A stretch of DNA of 64,000 nucleotides, from the NCBI RefSeq assembly GCF_028583425.1, contig NC_072797.1, positions 22,912,001 to 22,976,000 on the forward strand. The letters are read 5' to 3'. Made by a program: the position numbers and the translations under genes. Below, piece by piece: positions 54,580-64,000 of the stretch. This stretch comes from Eublepharis macularius. Lineage: Eukaryota > Chordata > Lepidosauria > Squamata > Eublepharidae. The notes beneath the pieces are model-generated. The model did not search any database, was not told where the DNA came from, and saw nothing but the letters and a program-made list of their open reading frames with translations. Every line of letters begins with the position of its first letter. Position 1 is the stretch's first letter.

Positions 54580-54723
54580 AGTGTCGGGAGAACGTTACCC
54601 CGGGCGGATTGAGCGCGCGAGTGCTGCAGCAGCTGCCGCTGCAAGGCTTTAAGGACTCGGTGCTGCGGGCGACAAGGCAAAAGTCATCAACCGGCCCTCG
54701 ATGCATCATCCCGTTAGAGAGCC

Positions 54724-54731
54724 ATGCATAG
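54724..54731 (+). CDS. SKP2: SKP2 coding exon 1 (8 coding bases)
   Basis: ATGCATAG|GTAAAG: Met-His and two bases of Arg3. G is at -3 of the ATG. Far too short to be detected as an ORF, but it joins in phase to the acceptor at 56603 to give [11 protein letters not shown], matching the vertebrate SKP2 N-terminus. Confidence 0.9.
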
Positions 54732-57700
54732 GTAAAGAGACGTGTGGGGGCGGCGGCAGCAGGCTGCTGGAGTTGGTAGAGGATCAAGGGGGAGCGGATC
54801 CCGCCCAAAGCATAAACCGGTTGCGCGCGCATTTGTTGTACCCCTGGGATCCACGCCGTAAAGGCGGCCGTCCACAGACCTAGAACCCTAGGAATGGTGT
54901 GCCTTCTGCTGCCAGTGAGGACGAGTAGAGAGCAATTGCACAGGCTCTCTGGAAGCAGCAGCTGTCCTTAAGGGACGGCTATTATGATGGCTTGTGTTGC
55001 TTTCCCGTTTAGACCCGGCAAAACGTTAATCGGGAATCATGGTCTTGCATTTCGTTAAATCCACGTTGCACAGTCTACAGACGCATTTTGTGCTTTTGGC
55101 AAAGGATTCAGAGCAAGGATGCCTCCATGTGTCAAGAAGGTGTGTTTATTTATGTCACTTATAGTCTGCCTTTCTCACTGAGACTCAAGGCGGATTACAC
55201 AGTGTGAGATTAGTACAGTCAATATCAAGAACATTTCCATAAACAATGCCATAAGGTAAAAGTAGATACAAGTTCACAAAGACATAACATTAGCAGGAAT
55301 CTAGTAAAACATGGTGGTGAAGTCTCTGGTTCCTAACTCAGCGCCTGATTCACACAGTTCATGTTCTGAGAATGAAGGATTGTGCAGTCTGGGCATACGA
55401 GTGCATCATATACTGTCTTCTGTATAGGGAAAGGTGAGCATACACAGGCTGACTATCCCACAACAGATGAAACTGTTTGCAGTTGCTGTTATTGCCATTG
55501 AACAGGTGTCAGTCCATCTCCCCCTAAGATATTTACCGGCTAGGAAAAGGTATTATAACAATGAGAATTTTGCAGTTGATAATATATTACAGTGTTGGGA
55601 TATGAATAGAAACTGCTTTATATTTTGTCAGATTCTTGGGCCCTCTAATGCAGAGCTGCTACACGGAAATCTTGCATGGTTGGGGAGGGATTATAACTCA
55701 GTAGGCACGCACACATTTGCATGCATATGGCCCCAGAATCAATATCTGGCATCTCCAGTTAGAAGGATCTGGGGTAGCTTGGAAAAGCCAAGACTTTGTC
55801 TGCTTGAAACTTGGTGAGATTTAAATGTGCCTGTAAAGTATGTGCCCTAGTCTTTCTTTATCCTGTCAATCAGTCCATATACTAAAGGACAGGAAGGAGA
55901 AGTGTTTTCTTTGCTTCTGCGCTAGCAGAATTGCCTTCTGAACTTTCCTGTGCCCAAGGTCATTTTAACTGGAGGTGCCCGTGATTGATTCTGACTCATC
56001 CCATGCACACTTGGCTTCAAGGCAGGCGTTTCTCCAGGTAGCTGAGGGACCCATCTGTAATGCAGTTTCATTGGCCAGGGCTGCCTCTGGCACACTGAGA
56101 GCCAAGCTACAAGTGACGCCTGACACAGGTTGGACACTTGTCAGCTTCCCTCAAGTTTTGATGGGAAATGTAGGCGTCCTGGTTTTACAGCTTGGCTCTC
56201 CATTACAGCTGCAAGACCAGGATGCCTACATTTCCCATCAAAACTTGAGGGAAGCTGACAAGTGTCCAACCTGTGTCAGGCGTCACTTGTAGCTTGGCTC
56301 TGAGGTGCAGCTTGCAGCCACGCTAGGCTGCTCAGGAAGGCCTTTTTAGCATTGTGCAGCTGGCAGGAAGTGCTTGAAATATTTTACTATCCAGCTGCAA
56401 TGTGTGACTACTTTCCTCTTCTAGCAGCAAAGACAAAATCTTTTTCTCTGTCACTTTTGAGAACCTTTTTCAGAGAATGTATTTACAGCTGTTTCGTCTG
56501 TCCCGATTTTTGGAACACCTGCAGAAGAGCAGCTATGATGCAGAAGAACAACTACAAATAGACAGTCTGGTATATAAAGCTGTGCCCCTTTATCTCCCTA
56601 CAGGAGACATCTCCAGGAAATTCCAGATTCGGGCAGCAACGTCACCACTAGCTTCACGTGGGCATGGGATCCCAGCAAGACACTGGAGCTGCTCTCAGGC
56701 ATGGGAGTGTCTGTTCTTAAAGATAAGCTAGCCAATGAGAATACCCCCCAGGAGCTGCTGATGTGTGTGGGGCCTCCGGCCAAACGACAGAAAGTGAAGG
56801 ACAAGGAATTTGTCATCGCCCGTAGACCTAGGCTGCTGCGAGAGACAGCACCAGGTAATGAACTGGAACAGGAAAAAGAGATTCAGAATTTCAACCATAG
56901 TCAGTTTGTAATGATGGAGATTTAAGTGATACTGATGTGCTTTTTATTATAAGAGCAAGATAATATCTTAGTCATAGGCAGGGTTGTATATTTAAACTAC
57001 ACTTAAACGACAATCAGAAGCCCTAGTCATTATTTAAATTGAGCAGAAAGTCTCCAATTTTTTTTTAAAAAATTAAGGTTTTAAATTTGGCCTTTTCCAG
57101 TTTTGCTCCTTGTCTGTAGAAAGGTATGAACTTACTTTCATCCTTTATACCCTACCTTTCTCCCTAGTGGGGACCTCAAATGTTCCGTTCTCCATTTTAT
57201 CATCACAATAACCCTGCGAAGTAGTTTAGGCTGGGAGTGTGTGACTAGCTGAAGGTCACCCAGCAAGCTTCCATTGTAGAGCTGAAATTCGAATGTGGAG
57301 CTCCCACATCCTAGTCCAGTACTTTAACTGCTACTCCCTCCCTCTATGCCCTCTTTTCTAATTGAGGTTCAGTGTTAGTCAATTGCAGTACATTCAGAGT
57401 TCCTCCAGCTGAAGCCCCCTGATTTCAGCAGGCTTAGACCAGAGGAACTTTGCCTAGGATTGCACTGTTAGTTTCCCTCAAATGACAAGCCAAGCACCTT
57501 TTTAGCATACACAAGAGTGGAACTGGTTTTTCCCTAGCAGCTTTGAAATAGCCGTGTTGGTAGCCTGATAGGGCAGAAAGGTGGGGTCCAAATTTTGTAA
57601 ATGACTAAATATATGTGTGGTGTCTGTTTGCCATGGAAACAGTGACATTTTGTAGGAGCAATACTATGCTCTTTAGCCCTGGCAAAAGTGTGTCTTTGGG

Positions 57701-60700
57701 AGCAATCCTAAGCACGTTACAGAGGTTGCTCGCCATCAGAGTATTTACTTGTCCATATGTCCGCATGTATCCTTTATGGCCAAAAAGAAAAGAAACATCT
57801 GATATGAAGGTTCCCTATGAAGGGATAGCTGCCCCAGTCCTCCTGATTCTGAGTGCTGATTACAGCCGTTTCAGCAATCAGGCCGATGAGACGCACTTCC
57901 TTTTTGTTTGTGAGATTGAAAGCTCTGCCTTTCCCAAAGGCTTTGGCTTTCCAATCTCCGGGTTTGTTCTGGGATGTACCCACACTTAAGTCATGAATTC
58001 CAGACTCAGCACAGTTAAAATTAGCTTAAAGAGTGTTTGCAGAAGCATAAAGCACTCTCATACAGGCAACAGACAATCCTTACTGTTGCTATGTAAAATC
58101 TACCTATCTAAAAACGCCTAAGTATCTCTGGTTAGCTTGCTACCTAAGCATGTCTGGTTAGCATCTATACATTGCTCATCTTACCCATCTGGTGGAATGT
58201 GTGCCCCCCTCCCATGCCTGGTTGGACTGGCCTAGGGACATGGTGAGGAGAAAAAGAATAGAGAAGGGCCATAGATGAGCTGAGACGCCATCTTTTCAAG
58301 AACGCAGTGCACCACCCGGCAACTCACGAGCCAATCAGGGCCAAGCTGTTCGTTAGCTTTTCAGCTGTATGAAAATCTAGGGAGTAAGTGTGGAGCCTCT
58401 CTGAGAATAGTCTCCCAAGGTCGAATCCCTGGGGAACTCAGAGACTGCTCTGCAAGTGTTATTAATCAGCTCAGCCAGCACATACCTAAACTAGGCCAGA
58501 ATCTGAAAACACAATTCTGAACGTGAGTTCTACCGTCCTTCATTCCCACCCACCCACCCCCCCCCCCCCCGGAATGCCATCTCCTGGATATTCCTGGTTT
58601 AGAACTTAATTATGTAAAAGCTGTTGGTAGCTATGGGTTGATAACAACTTCCAACAAGAAAAGTGTGAAAATGGAAGTAAAGAATGATAAGATAGCATAT
58701 GGAGAAGAAAGAAAGGTGGTCTCAAACAGTTACCTTGCACAAATTTTAATTCAGTTGGACGTTTTTAAAACGTAATAATACACATGCTCTGAAATGCAAT
58801 TAATACAATGTATTAATTATGTTATGTATGATGTTTTACAAGCATCCAACTGAATTAAAATTTGCTGTGCTTCTTGGGGGAATGACATGTTGTTTAAACT
58901 TACTTTGGGTTTAACTCTGTAACATTTTCCCCATTCAAGGTGTTTCTTGGGATACCCTGCCTGATGAATTGCTGTTGGGGATCTTCTCGTATTTATCTTT
59001 AGCTGATCTGCTAAGAGTTTCCCAGGTTTGCCGGAGATGGCACCGACTTTCGTGAGTGATTTATAAAACTGACTTTTTGTAACGAATGGCTTTGCTATCC
59101 AGTGGCTGTTGAATGCTCTGGGTCTTGTCTTGGGGTGTGATTGGGGTGTGTAAGGTGGGTGGCCATGTGAGACAGGGCTGTCTCTTTGATGGCATCTTGA
59201 TATAGTTCATGTTCATAGTGATAGTGTCAGACATGTTGCATTTCCTGCATCAGCTAAATGGGCATTTGTTTAGTAAATAATTAAGTACTGTCAAGTTGCA
59301 GCCGACTCATGGCGAACCCTGCTGGGGTTTCCAAGGCAAGGAATGAGTAAAGGTAGTTCACCCTTGCCTTCCTATGCATAGCAATGCAGGTGATCTCCCA
59401 TCTACATACTAACTGTGGCCAGCCCTCCTTAGCTTTCAACCAGATCCTGGGCTAGTCTGGGCTATCTGCAAGCCTAAGGGTTTGTGAAACCCCAAGTGAT
59501 AGTCTTGGCTAATGCTGTTGCACATATATCAATGACTTTGCTTCATAATTTAATATAGCAATAATAGGATGTGGTATAGCGCCTTGCCTGAAGACATTTG
59601 CTTATGTGCATTTCTGCTCCCTTTAAGAGTTGATGTGATTTTTCCATACGCCAAGCCAGAGACCTTTGTCCAAAGGTGCATTGATCAAAACTTTGAAATC
59701 ATGAAGCTAGGATAAGTCTTCTGAGCTTGATACTCAAGTCATCATTTCTCCACAATCCTTTAATTTGTTTGCCAACTAGTAAACGTTTTCTTTCTTTAGA
59801 ATTGATGAGTCGCTCTGGAAAACCCTGGACCTTGCAGGGAAAAATCTGCTGCCGGGAGTGATTGGCAAGTTGCTGCCCTTGGGTGTCACTGCCTTCCGTT
59901 GTCCGAGGTCCTGCATTGGGAATCCTTTGTTTAAAACAAGCAGGTAATGCCATCTCCCAGGCAAAGCAAATCACCTCTGCTTCTCACTTGCCTTGAAAGC
60001 CTTTTGCTGGGGTAGCCGTAAGTCGGGTGTAATTTGATGGCACATAAAGAGGGAAAGCTTTCCATGTTTTATTCTTGCTGAACGTTTAGGCTTATTCTTC
60101 CTTTGAACCCTCATCTCTTTTGCAAAAGAAAAGCAGAAAGGGTATCAAACCAAAGGGACCTTTTGCAGAACTGACATTGAGAGTAAGCGTATTGAGTTTC
60201 GATGGGGAAACCGGGTTCAAATTTTTGCCAACCCACAAGGCTCCTTCAGCCCAACCTACCCCTTCGCTCACTAGATGCCGCAGGGCAGAGGTGGATGTTA
60301 GATTTAAGCCTTGCACAATTTTGAAATTGTTTATAGATCTCCAAGGGCTATAACGTGGATGCTGGTTTCCTCTCTGGGGAGCAGAGTGATGGTGCTGTGG
60401 AAGAGCATTTGATTATGTTTTAAAATATTTTAAAAGCTCTTGCAGTGCTCTGTTCGAGTGTGCATTTGAAGTAGTGTAGCATGCTCATAGATCTCACAGA
60501 TCCTTTTTGTTCTGATAGGATGCAGAATTAAGTTGGTTTGCTTGGATGATGTGGAAGCTTTTAAAAAAATTGTATTCTGCACATTGTTTTTGCCTTTCAT
60601 CATTTGTTTGGCCTGTTTGCAGACTTCTTCAGGTGCAGCATATGGATCTGTCCAGTTGTACAATCCAAGTTGCCGACCTCCAGAGTATTCTTGATCGGTG

Positions 60701-63000
60701 TCAGAGCCTAGAAAACCTCAGCTTGGAAGGGCTCACCCTTTCTAGTGATATTGTTAGGTAGGTGAGCAAGGAATGAGTTCTGGATGAGTAGCCTTTGCTT
60801 CTGAGACATTGCAAAAGTTGACATACCTAACACTGGAAACAAGGACTAATTTTTGCAAAATGTTTTAGCCACAGTCCATGGCATCTATATATTAAGAACA
60901 ATTGAAACTGCAACATTTATCGGGTGGTTGAGTTAATTAGATAAAAAAATCTTTGTGTTAACTATTTATTTATTAATATTTTTCATGGTCCACTTTTTCA
61001 CTGCTGAAGCTAAAAGGCGATCCTGAAGGCAGCATGATTTTTTTTTAAAAAAAGGTTACATTATTTTGAATAGAGGCGTTTGTAAAAAGGATGAATGGCA
61101 GGCAGCGTTTTAGAAGAGATGGTGCCCGCGCCAGTATGATGTAGTGATGTGTTGGAATACAGCTAGAAAGGCCTGGGTTCAGATCTCTACACTGCCATAA
61201 AGCGCACTAGGTGAATTTGAAACAGTCACTCTCGGGGTGGTTGTCAGACTAAAATGAGAGGGGGAGGACTCTAGGGTGAACTTTAGGGAGGAGTGATGGA
61301 TGAAAAAAATCAGTAAAAAGCATCCCCTTGTGTATTTGAGAATGGGAAGTGGCTCTTCTAAGGTGGTACCTATTGTAAAATATGCATGCGTGATCTCAAA
61401 CCCAATTAAGGCTTCCCCACTCTTCAAAATATTGTTTTTATCTATGTGCAGATGTGTGTAGATTCCCCTCCCCATAGCTATTCCTGCCCCCTCCCCAGGA
61501 TCAGCATTTCAGGGTGTGTTTGGGGCTGGGAGGAAGGAATTGGTGAAAATCACCCCCTGTACCTGTGGAAATCTAGGATCCAAGCCAATGTTTATATCCT
61601 TCTTTTTTGCTTTTAAAGTACTCACGAAAGCGTACGTAAAAGAGATCACAATAAGTGGACAAAAATAGCATCATTAAAACAAACAGCATTAGATCTCCAT
61701 AAAAAAGCAGTGACAGCAACAGGGAGAGTGAAGCTGTCAGTGTAGGGAAACATGGAATTCATCCAGTCCTAAAGCAAAGAGAGAAAATACTAATGCCCAT
61801 TTAACTGTCCTACAGAACAGTAACTCAGTAGGCATATAAAATAGTTGGAATGCTGAAATCTAAAATGTAGAAGTCCACAGGTATATGTGTATAAACACAG
61901 ATGAAATCTTGTTCTGGTAATATCAGTAAATCCAGAATTAGCCAGCAACACATTTTGGACTGAGAATCATGTTTGCAGTTCCAGGTTTATGGATTGTCCC
62001 TAGGGAACGCGAGCCAGTTCATTCATAAAACCGTTCCCATGTTCTGGACAGAATTGTCAGAATCGCAGTAGCAAGGCGCTTGGGTCAAATTCCCTCCCAC
62101 CCATTCTCAGCTTAAGCCAGGTTCCGTCTCTTCCCAATTTTATAGAAAATTGTAAAGTATCCTTGGAGGGCATTGTCAGTTTTACTATTGTTGGGGATTT
62201 TTAACAGAGTGACAGTTTTATGCATGCCATGTTTAATTCTTTGAAATTGTTGATGTTGTTCAGTGTGTTCATTGCATTATTGATGCTCTTGGAATATTTT
62301 TGGGAACCGCACCAGATCCTTTGGAGGAAAGGCAGGATACAAGTATTTAAAGTTAGATATGTGTTTTATTAAGCTCTATTTGTGGACGGCTCGATGTTTA
62401 CACAATGGAAGCATGTATGGAGATGTCTCTATTGTCAAAAGCAATATCAGCAGCTCCTTAGTTGAATCAACAGTGTAGTTTAATCATAAGATGCAGTTAC
62501 AGTTATTTACATGGCTGTGCATTTATGTAGATCCAGTTAGCTTTGGGTTATACCTTCTTATCATTGATCCCCTAGTTTGATCCTAGAATGTACGGTACAT
62601 GTTCAGTTAAGTAGTCTGTCATTTTGGCAGGGTAGTTGCCACCTAAAAATCCCACATGCTGGGGACCCTGTGTGGCTTTTTCTAAGGTGAAGAATTGACC
62701 TTCCACATTTGTGGGTGGGTTGTGTTGCCAGGGTCACCGGTGCTGGCACGGAAACTCCTTAGAAGGCGTTTACATCCTTCTAAGCTCACTGACTTCAATG
62801 GACTTAGAAGAATATAACCCTGCTCAAAGCGGCATTGTAACGTGTGATCACACAACTTAATGTGCAATGGCTGAACATGCTTTCTGTGTTTTCCTTTTCA
62901 GAAAAATAGCGCAGAACTCCAGCTTGATACGATTAAACCTGTCTGGATGCTCTGGGTTCTCTACAGAAGGCTTGGGGGCAGTGTTGAGCAGCTGTTCCAG
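54724..63000 (+). CDS. SKP2: SKP2, F-box/LRR substrate receptor of SCF ubiquitin ligase (5' part, 6 coding exons; continues past window)
   Basis: Exons 54724-54731, 56604-56854, 58940-59051, 59800-59943, 60623-60757 and 62902-63000 encode about the first 250 of roughly 420 residues. The N-terminus is [15 protein letters not shown], with a destruction-box-like RRHL at 3-6. A basic stretch AKRQKVK (about 62-68) could serve nuclear import. The F-box spans about 88-135 ([20 protein letters not shown] onward), the surface that binds SKP1. Leucine-rich repeats begin at about 176 ([34 protein letters not shown]). In other vertebrates SKP2 with CKS1 directs ubiquitination of p27 and related cell-cycle inhibitors. 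Junctions are GT-AG and in phase. The next exon (expected LDELNLSW) is not found before 64000. The CDK/Akt phosphosite segment of the human protein is missing. Confidence 0.96.
55140..55400 (-). mobile_element. L2/CR1-type LINE 3' end
   Basis: Starts with the complement of the shared tail (TCTGCCTTTCTCACTGAGAC) and continues like 63110 onward (ATTAGTACAGTCAATATCAA). Confidence 0.6.
55660..55800 (+). mobile_element. tRNA-derived SINE (second family), partial
   Basis: ACTCAGTAGGCACGCACACA, CCAGAATCAATATCTGGCAT, CTCCAGTTAGAAGGATC. Confidence 0.55.
56100..56299. mobile_element. CTSAG-flanked inverted-repeat element, copy 3
   Basis: AGCCAAGCTACAAGTGACGC to its complement GCTTGGCT; flanked by CTGAG (56095-56099, 56300-56304). 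In SKP2 intron 1, about 300 bp upstream of exon 2. Confidence 0.88.
56604..56854 (+). CDS. SKP2: SKP2 coding exon 2
   Basis: Residues 3-86 plus one base of Gly87. Contains [25 protein letters not shown] and EFVIARRPR, all recognisable in human SKP2. Acceptor CCTACAG, donor CCAG|GTAATG. An upstream in-frame ATG at 56477 is intronic and not the start. Confidence 0.95.
57140..57345 (-). mobile_element. tRNA-derived SINE
   Basis: Reversed 11899 family: TTTATACCCTACCTTTCTCC, CTAGTGGGGACCTC, AAGGTCACCCAGCAAGCTTC. Confidence 0.75.
57395..57475. mobile_element. 90-bp palindromic MITE, partial
   Basis: Right half clear: GCAGGCTTAGACCAGAGGAA then GCCTAGGATTGCACTGTTA. Confidence 0.6.
58547..58571. repeat. 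C-rich simple repeat
   Basis: CCCACCCACC then an uninterrupted run of about 14 C. Confidence 0.9.
58737..58866. mobile_element. Small MITE with about 25-bp inverted repeats
   Basis: AAATTTTAATTCAGTTGGAC at the left; TCCAACTGAATTAAAATTTG at the right. AT-rich core of about 80 bp. It ends about 75 bp before SKP2 exon 3. Confidence 0.75.
58940..59051 (+). CDS. SKP2: SKP2 coding exon 3 (F-box core)
   Basis: Residues 87-123 plus part of Ser124. F-box signature [13 protein letters not shown], then VCRRWHRL. Acceptor ATTCAAG, donor TC|GTGAGT. Missed by ORF length because the exon has no long open frame. Confidence 0.95.
59281..59470 (-). mobile_element. 5S rRNA-derived SINE, minus strand
   Basis: The complement reads GGATCTGGTTGAAAGCTAAG, GAGGGCTGGCCACAGTTAGT, GATGGGAGATC (5S-like head), then a tail GCCATGAGTCGGCTGCAACT, TGACAGTAC resembling BovB. 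Confidence 0.82.
59800..59943 (+). CDS. SKP2: SKP2 coding exon 4
   Basis: Residues 124-171 plus part of Arg172 ([20 protein letters not shown] onward, then TAFRCPRS). End of the F-box region and linker to the LRRs. Acceptor TTCTTTAG, donor AG|GTAATG. Confidence 0.95.
60623..60757 (+). CDS. SKP2: SKP2 coding exon 5 (first LRRs)
   Basis: Residues 172-216 plus part of Arg217 ([20 protein letters not shown] onward, NLSLEGLTL). Acceptor TTTGCAG, donor AG|GTAGGT. A second GT five bases on (AG|GTGAGC) would break the reading frame. Confidence 0.94.
61120..61300 (+). mobile_element. tRNA-derived SINE, diverged
   Basis: ATGATGTAGTGATGTGTTGG, CCTGGGTTCAGATCTC (B-box-like), then GGTGGTTGTCAGACTAAAAT. 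Confidence 0.6.
61301..62750. other. SKP2 intron 5, no recognised element
   Basis: Intronic sequence without exon or named repeat, apart from short A/T tracts. Confidence 0.4.
62755..62840. mobile_element. 90-bp palindromic MITE, diverged
   Basis: CCTTCTAAGCTCACTGACTT and CAATGGACTTAGAAGAATAT form the central palindrome. It lies about 60 bp upstream of SKP2 exon 6. Confidence 0.65.
62902..63000 (+). CDS. SKP2: SKP2 coding exon 6
   Basis: Residues 217-249 plus part of Arg250 ([20 protein letters not shown] onward). Acceptor CCTTTTCAG, donor AG|GTTAGA is weak but is the only one that keeps the human frame (SSCSR|LDEL). Confidence 0.93.
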
Positions 63001-63109
63001 GTTAGAAGGAAGCTTGCCAACACATGTGAGAATATTCGACCCAGTGTTGGCACAGTGTACTCATACTAGATTTAACAGCAGACACTCAAACCACAATGCA
63101 GAGGTGCAT

Positions 63110-63900
63110 TGTTTTATTTATTTATAGTCCACCTCTCTCACTGAAACACAATTACGCAATGCAAGTCAAGACAGTCAAGGCTAACGCATACAGTAAACAA
63201 TACTGTAGGGATTATTTCTGTATAGATTACAGAAACAAGCATAACTATGAATACAGAGATGAAACATTGTAATTTGACATGGCATATTAAACAACATGGA
63301 AATTACCCAGTCAGAGCATATCTGTATCAACAGGCAGTACCTAACGTAGTCCACAGTACCTGTCGCTTTATCAAAGCATCTCTCTGAGCCAGTTCTTACA
63401 GCGCAGCCCTATTATTTAAGGAAGCCAAGAGAGTTGGAGCTTTCCTGACCTCTTCAGGCAGGCCATTCCATAAGGTGAAGGCCACACAGAGAATGTGTGT
63501 GTACAGGCAGCTATTGATTTAGCCAGTTTACAGGGGGGGATCTGCAGCAGGCCCTATTCAGTTAAGCCAGGCTACAATAGCAGAACATAGGGAAAGTGGC
63601 AGTCCCTTTAGATACGAGGGACCAAAGCCATGAAGGACTTTATATGTGATAGCCAACGCTTTTTAATGGAGCCTGGTTACTTATATGCGTGCTCTACCTA
63701 GCTCCTGATAATAATTGAGCTGCGGCATTCCGCATCAGCTGGAGTCTCCAAGTTGACTTTATGGGGCGATCTACATAGAGTGAATTAGAGTATATTACAA
63801 GCATGCATTTATGTGAAGTTTTCACTCTGGTGTCCCTCTGCTTCTCCATAAATTGGATTTTAAACACTAGGGTCTGGAATCTTGATAACCATTTCTACTG
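63110..63900 (-). mobile_element. L2/CR1-type LINE, 3' half of ORF2 and 3' UTR
   Basis: The minus strand reads in pieces as YKVLHGFGPSYLKGL and FTLWNGLPEEVRKAPTLL, both standard L2-clade C-terminal motifs, ending in the shared GTGAGAGAGGTGGACTATAA tail. It has several disruptions and fills the DNA after SKP2 exon 6. Confidence 0.78.
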
Positions 63901-64000
63901 ATGCTTCTGGAGTGCAGTTATACCATTTCCCCTCTCCTGCAGTAGCCTGCAGCGTTGCCTGAAATCGTGTCCCAAGGGACAGGGGACTGCCCCGAAACAG

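Larger units (their letters stand above)
54050..54900. promoter_or_regulatory. CpG-rich divergent LMBRD2/SKP2 promoter
   Basis: A GC- and CpG-rich block in otherwise AT-rich DNA, between the minus-strand LMBRD2 and plus-strand SKP2 starts. Motifs seen: two ZNF143/THAP11-type sites (54485-54509, core ACTACAACACCCAGAAG; 54555-54579, core ACTACAACTCCCAGGA), an NRF1-like TGCGCATGC at 54529-54537, and an E2F-like TTTGGCGG at 54105-54112. No TATA box is apparent. ZNF143 sites are typical of bidirectional housekeeping promoters, and mammalian SKP2 is a known E2F target. Confidence 0.75.

Noticed and set aside
54067-54612. 181-aa ORF in the CpG-rich block as a possible upstream gene
   Set aside because: It overlaps the bidirectional promoter and candidate LMBRD2 exon 1; no homology recognised and open frames are expected in GC-rich DNA.
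57615-57660. GTTTGCCATGGAAAC as a regulatory X-box in SKP2 intron 2
   Set aside because: The half-site spacing is off by a base and nothing nearby supports a promoter; most likely chance.
63940-64000. CTCCTGCAG as acceptor of the next SKP2 exon
   Set aside because: The following bases do not encode the expected LDELNLSW continuation, in frame or otherwise.

Overview
This window is vertebrate genomic DNA, almost certainly from a squamate reptile (lizard or snake; I cannot name the species). Three host genes have exons that read cleanly from the sequence. They are CAPSL (minus strand, coding exons between 348 and 10910), LMBRD2 (minus, 25226-46624) and the 5' part of SKP2 (plus, 54724 to beyond the right edge). 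The order CAPSL - LMBRD2 - SKP2 matches human chromosome 5p13. The squamate assignment rests on the interspersed repeats: a BovB (RTE) LINE 3' end, 5S-rRNA-derived SINEs, a Sauria-type tRNA SINE, other tRNA-derived SINEs, L2/CR1-type LINE 3' ends, and many hAT-like and palindromic non-autonomous DNA elements.

Layout. 1-10.9 kb: CAPSL, four coding exons encoding 208 aa, with introns full of DNA-transposon remnants. 10.9-21 kb: intergenic, dense in SINEs and MITEs. Human has UGT3A1/UGT3A2 here and I find no trace of them. About 21-25.2 kb: repeat-poor DNA downstream of the LMBRD2 stop, probably its long 3' UTR. 25.2-46.6 kb: 17 LMBRD2 coding exons encoding 692 aa, including one GC-AG intron and one NAGNAG tandem acceptor. 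46.7-54.2 kb: probably the LMBRD2 5'-UTR intron. 54.05-54.9 kb: CpG-rich divergent promoter with two ZNF143-type motifs, an NRF1 motif and an E2F-like site. 54.7-64 kb: six SKP2 coding exons (about residues 1-250: destruction box, F-box, first leucine-rich repeats); the remaining exons lie off the right edge.

The genes do not form one pathway. CAPSL is an EF-hand protein, LMBRD2 a multi-pass membrane protein and SKP2 the substrate receptor of an SCF ubiquitin ligase. LMBRD2 and SKP2 are probably linked through their shared promoter.

The most informative non-genic signals are exact target-site duplications. Six hAT-like elements have perfect 8-bp duplications (4184-4525, 7099-7512, 7898-8375, 20869-21128, 43235-43489, 44382-45021). 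Three copies of an inverted-repeat element are each flanked by a 5-bp CTSAG repeat. A 5S-derived SINE lies inside an older repeat with a 13-bp duplication. A 113-bp retroposed 3' end carries AATAAA, poly(A) and a 12-bp duplication. I saw no virus-derived element, CRISPR array or tRNA/rRNA gene.
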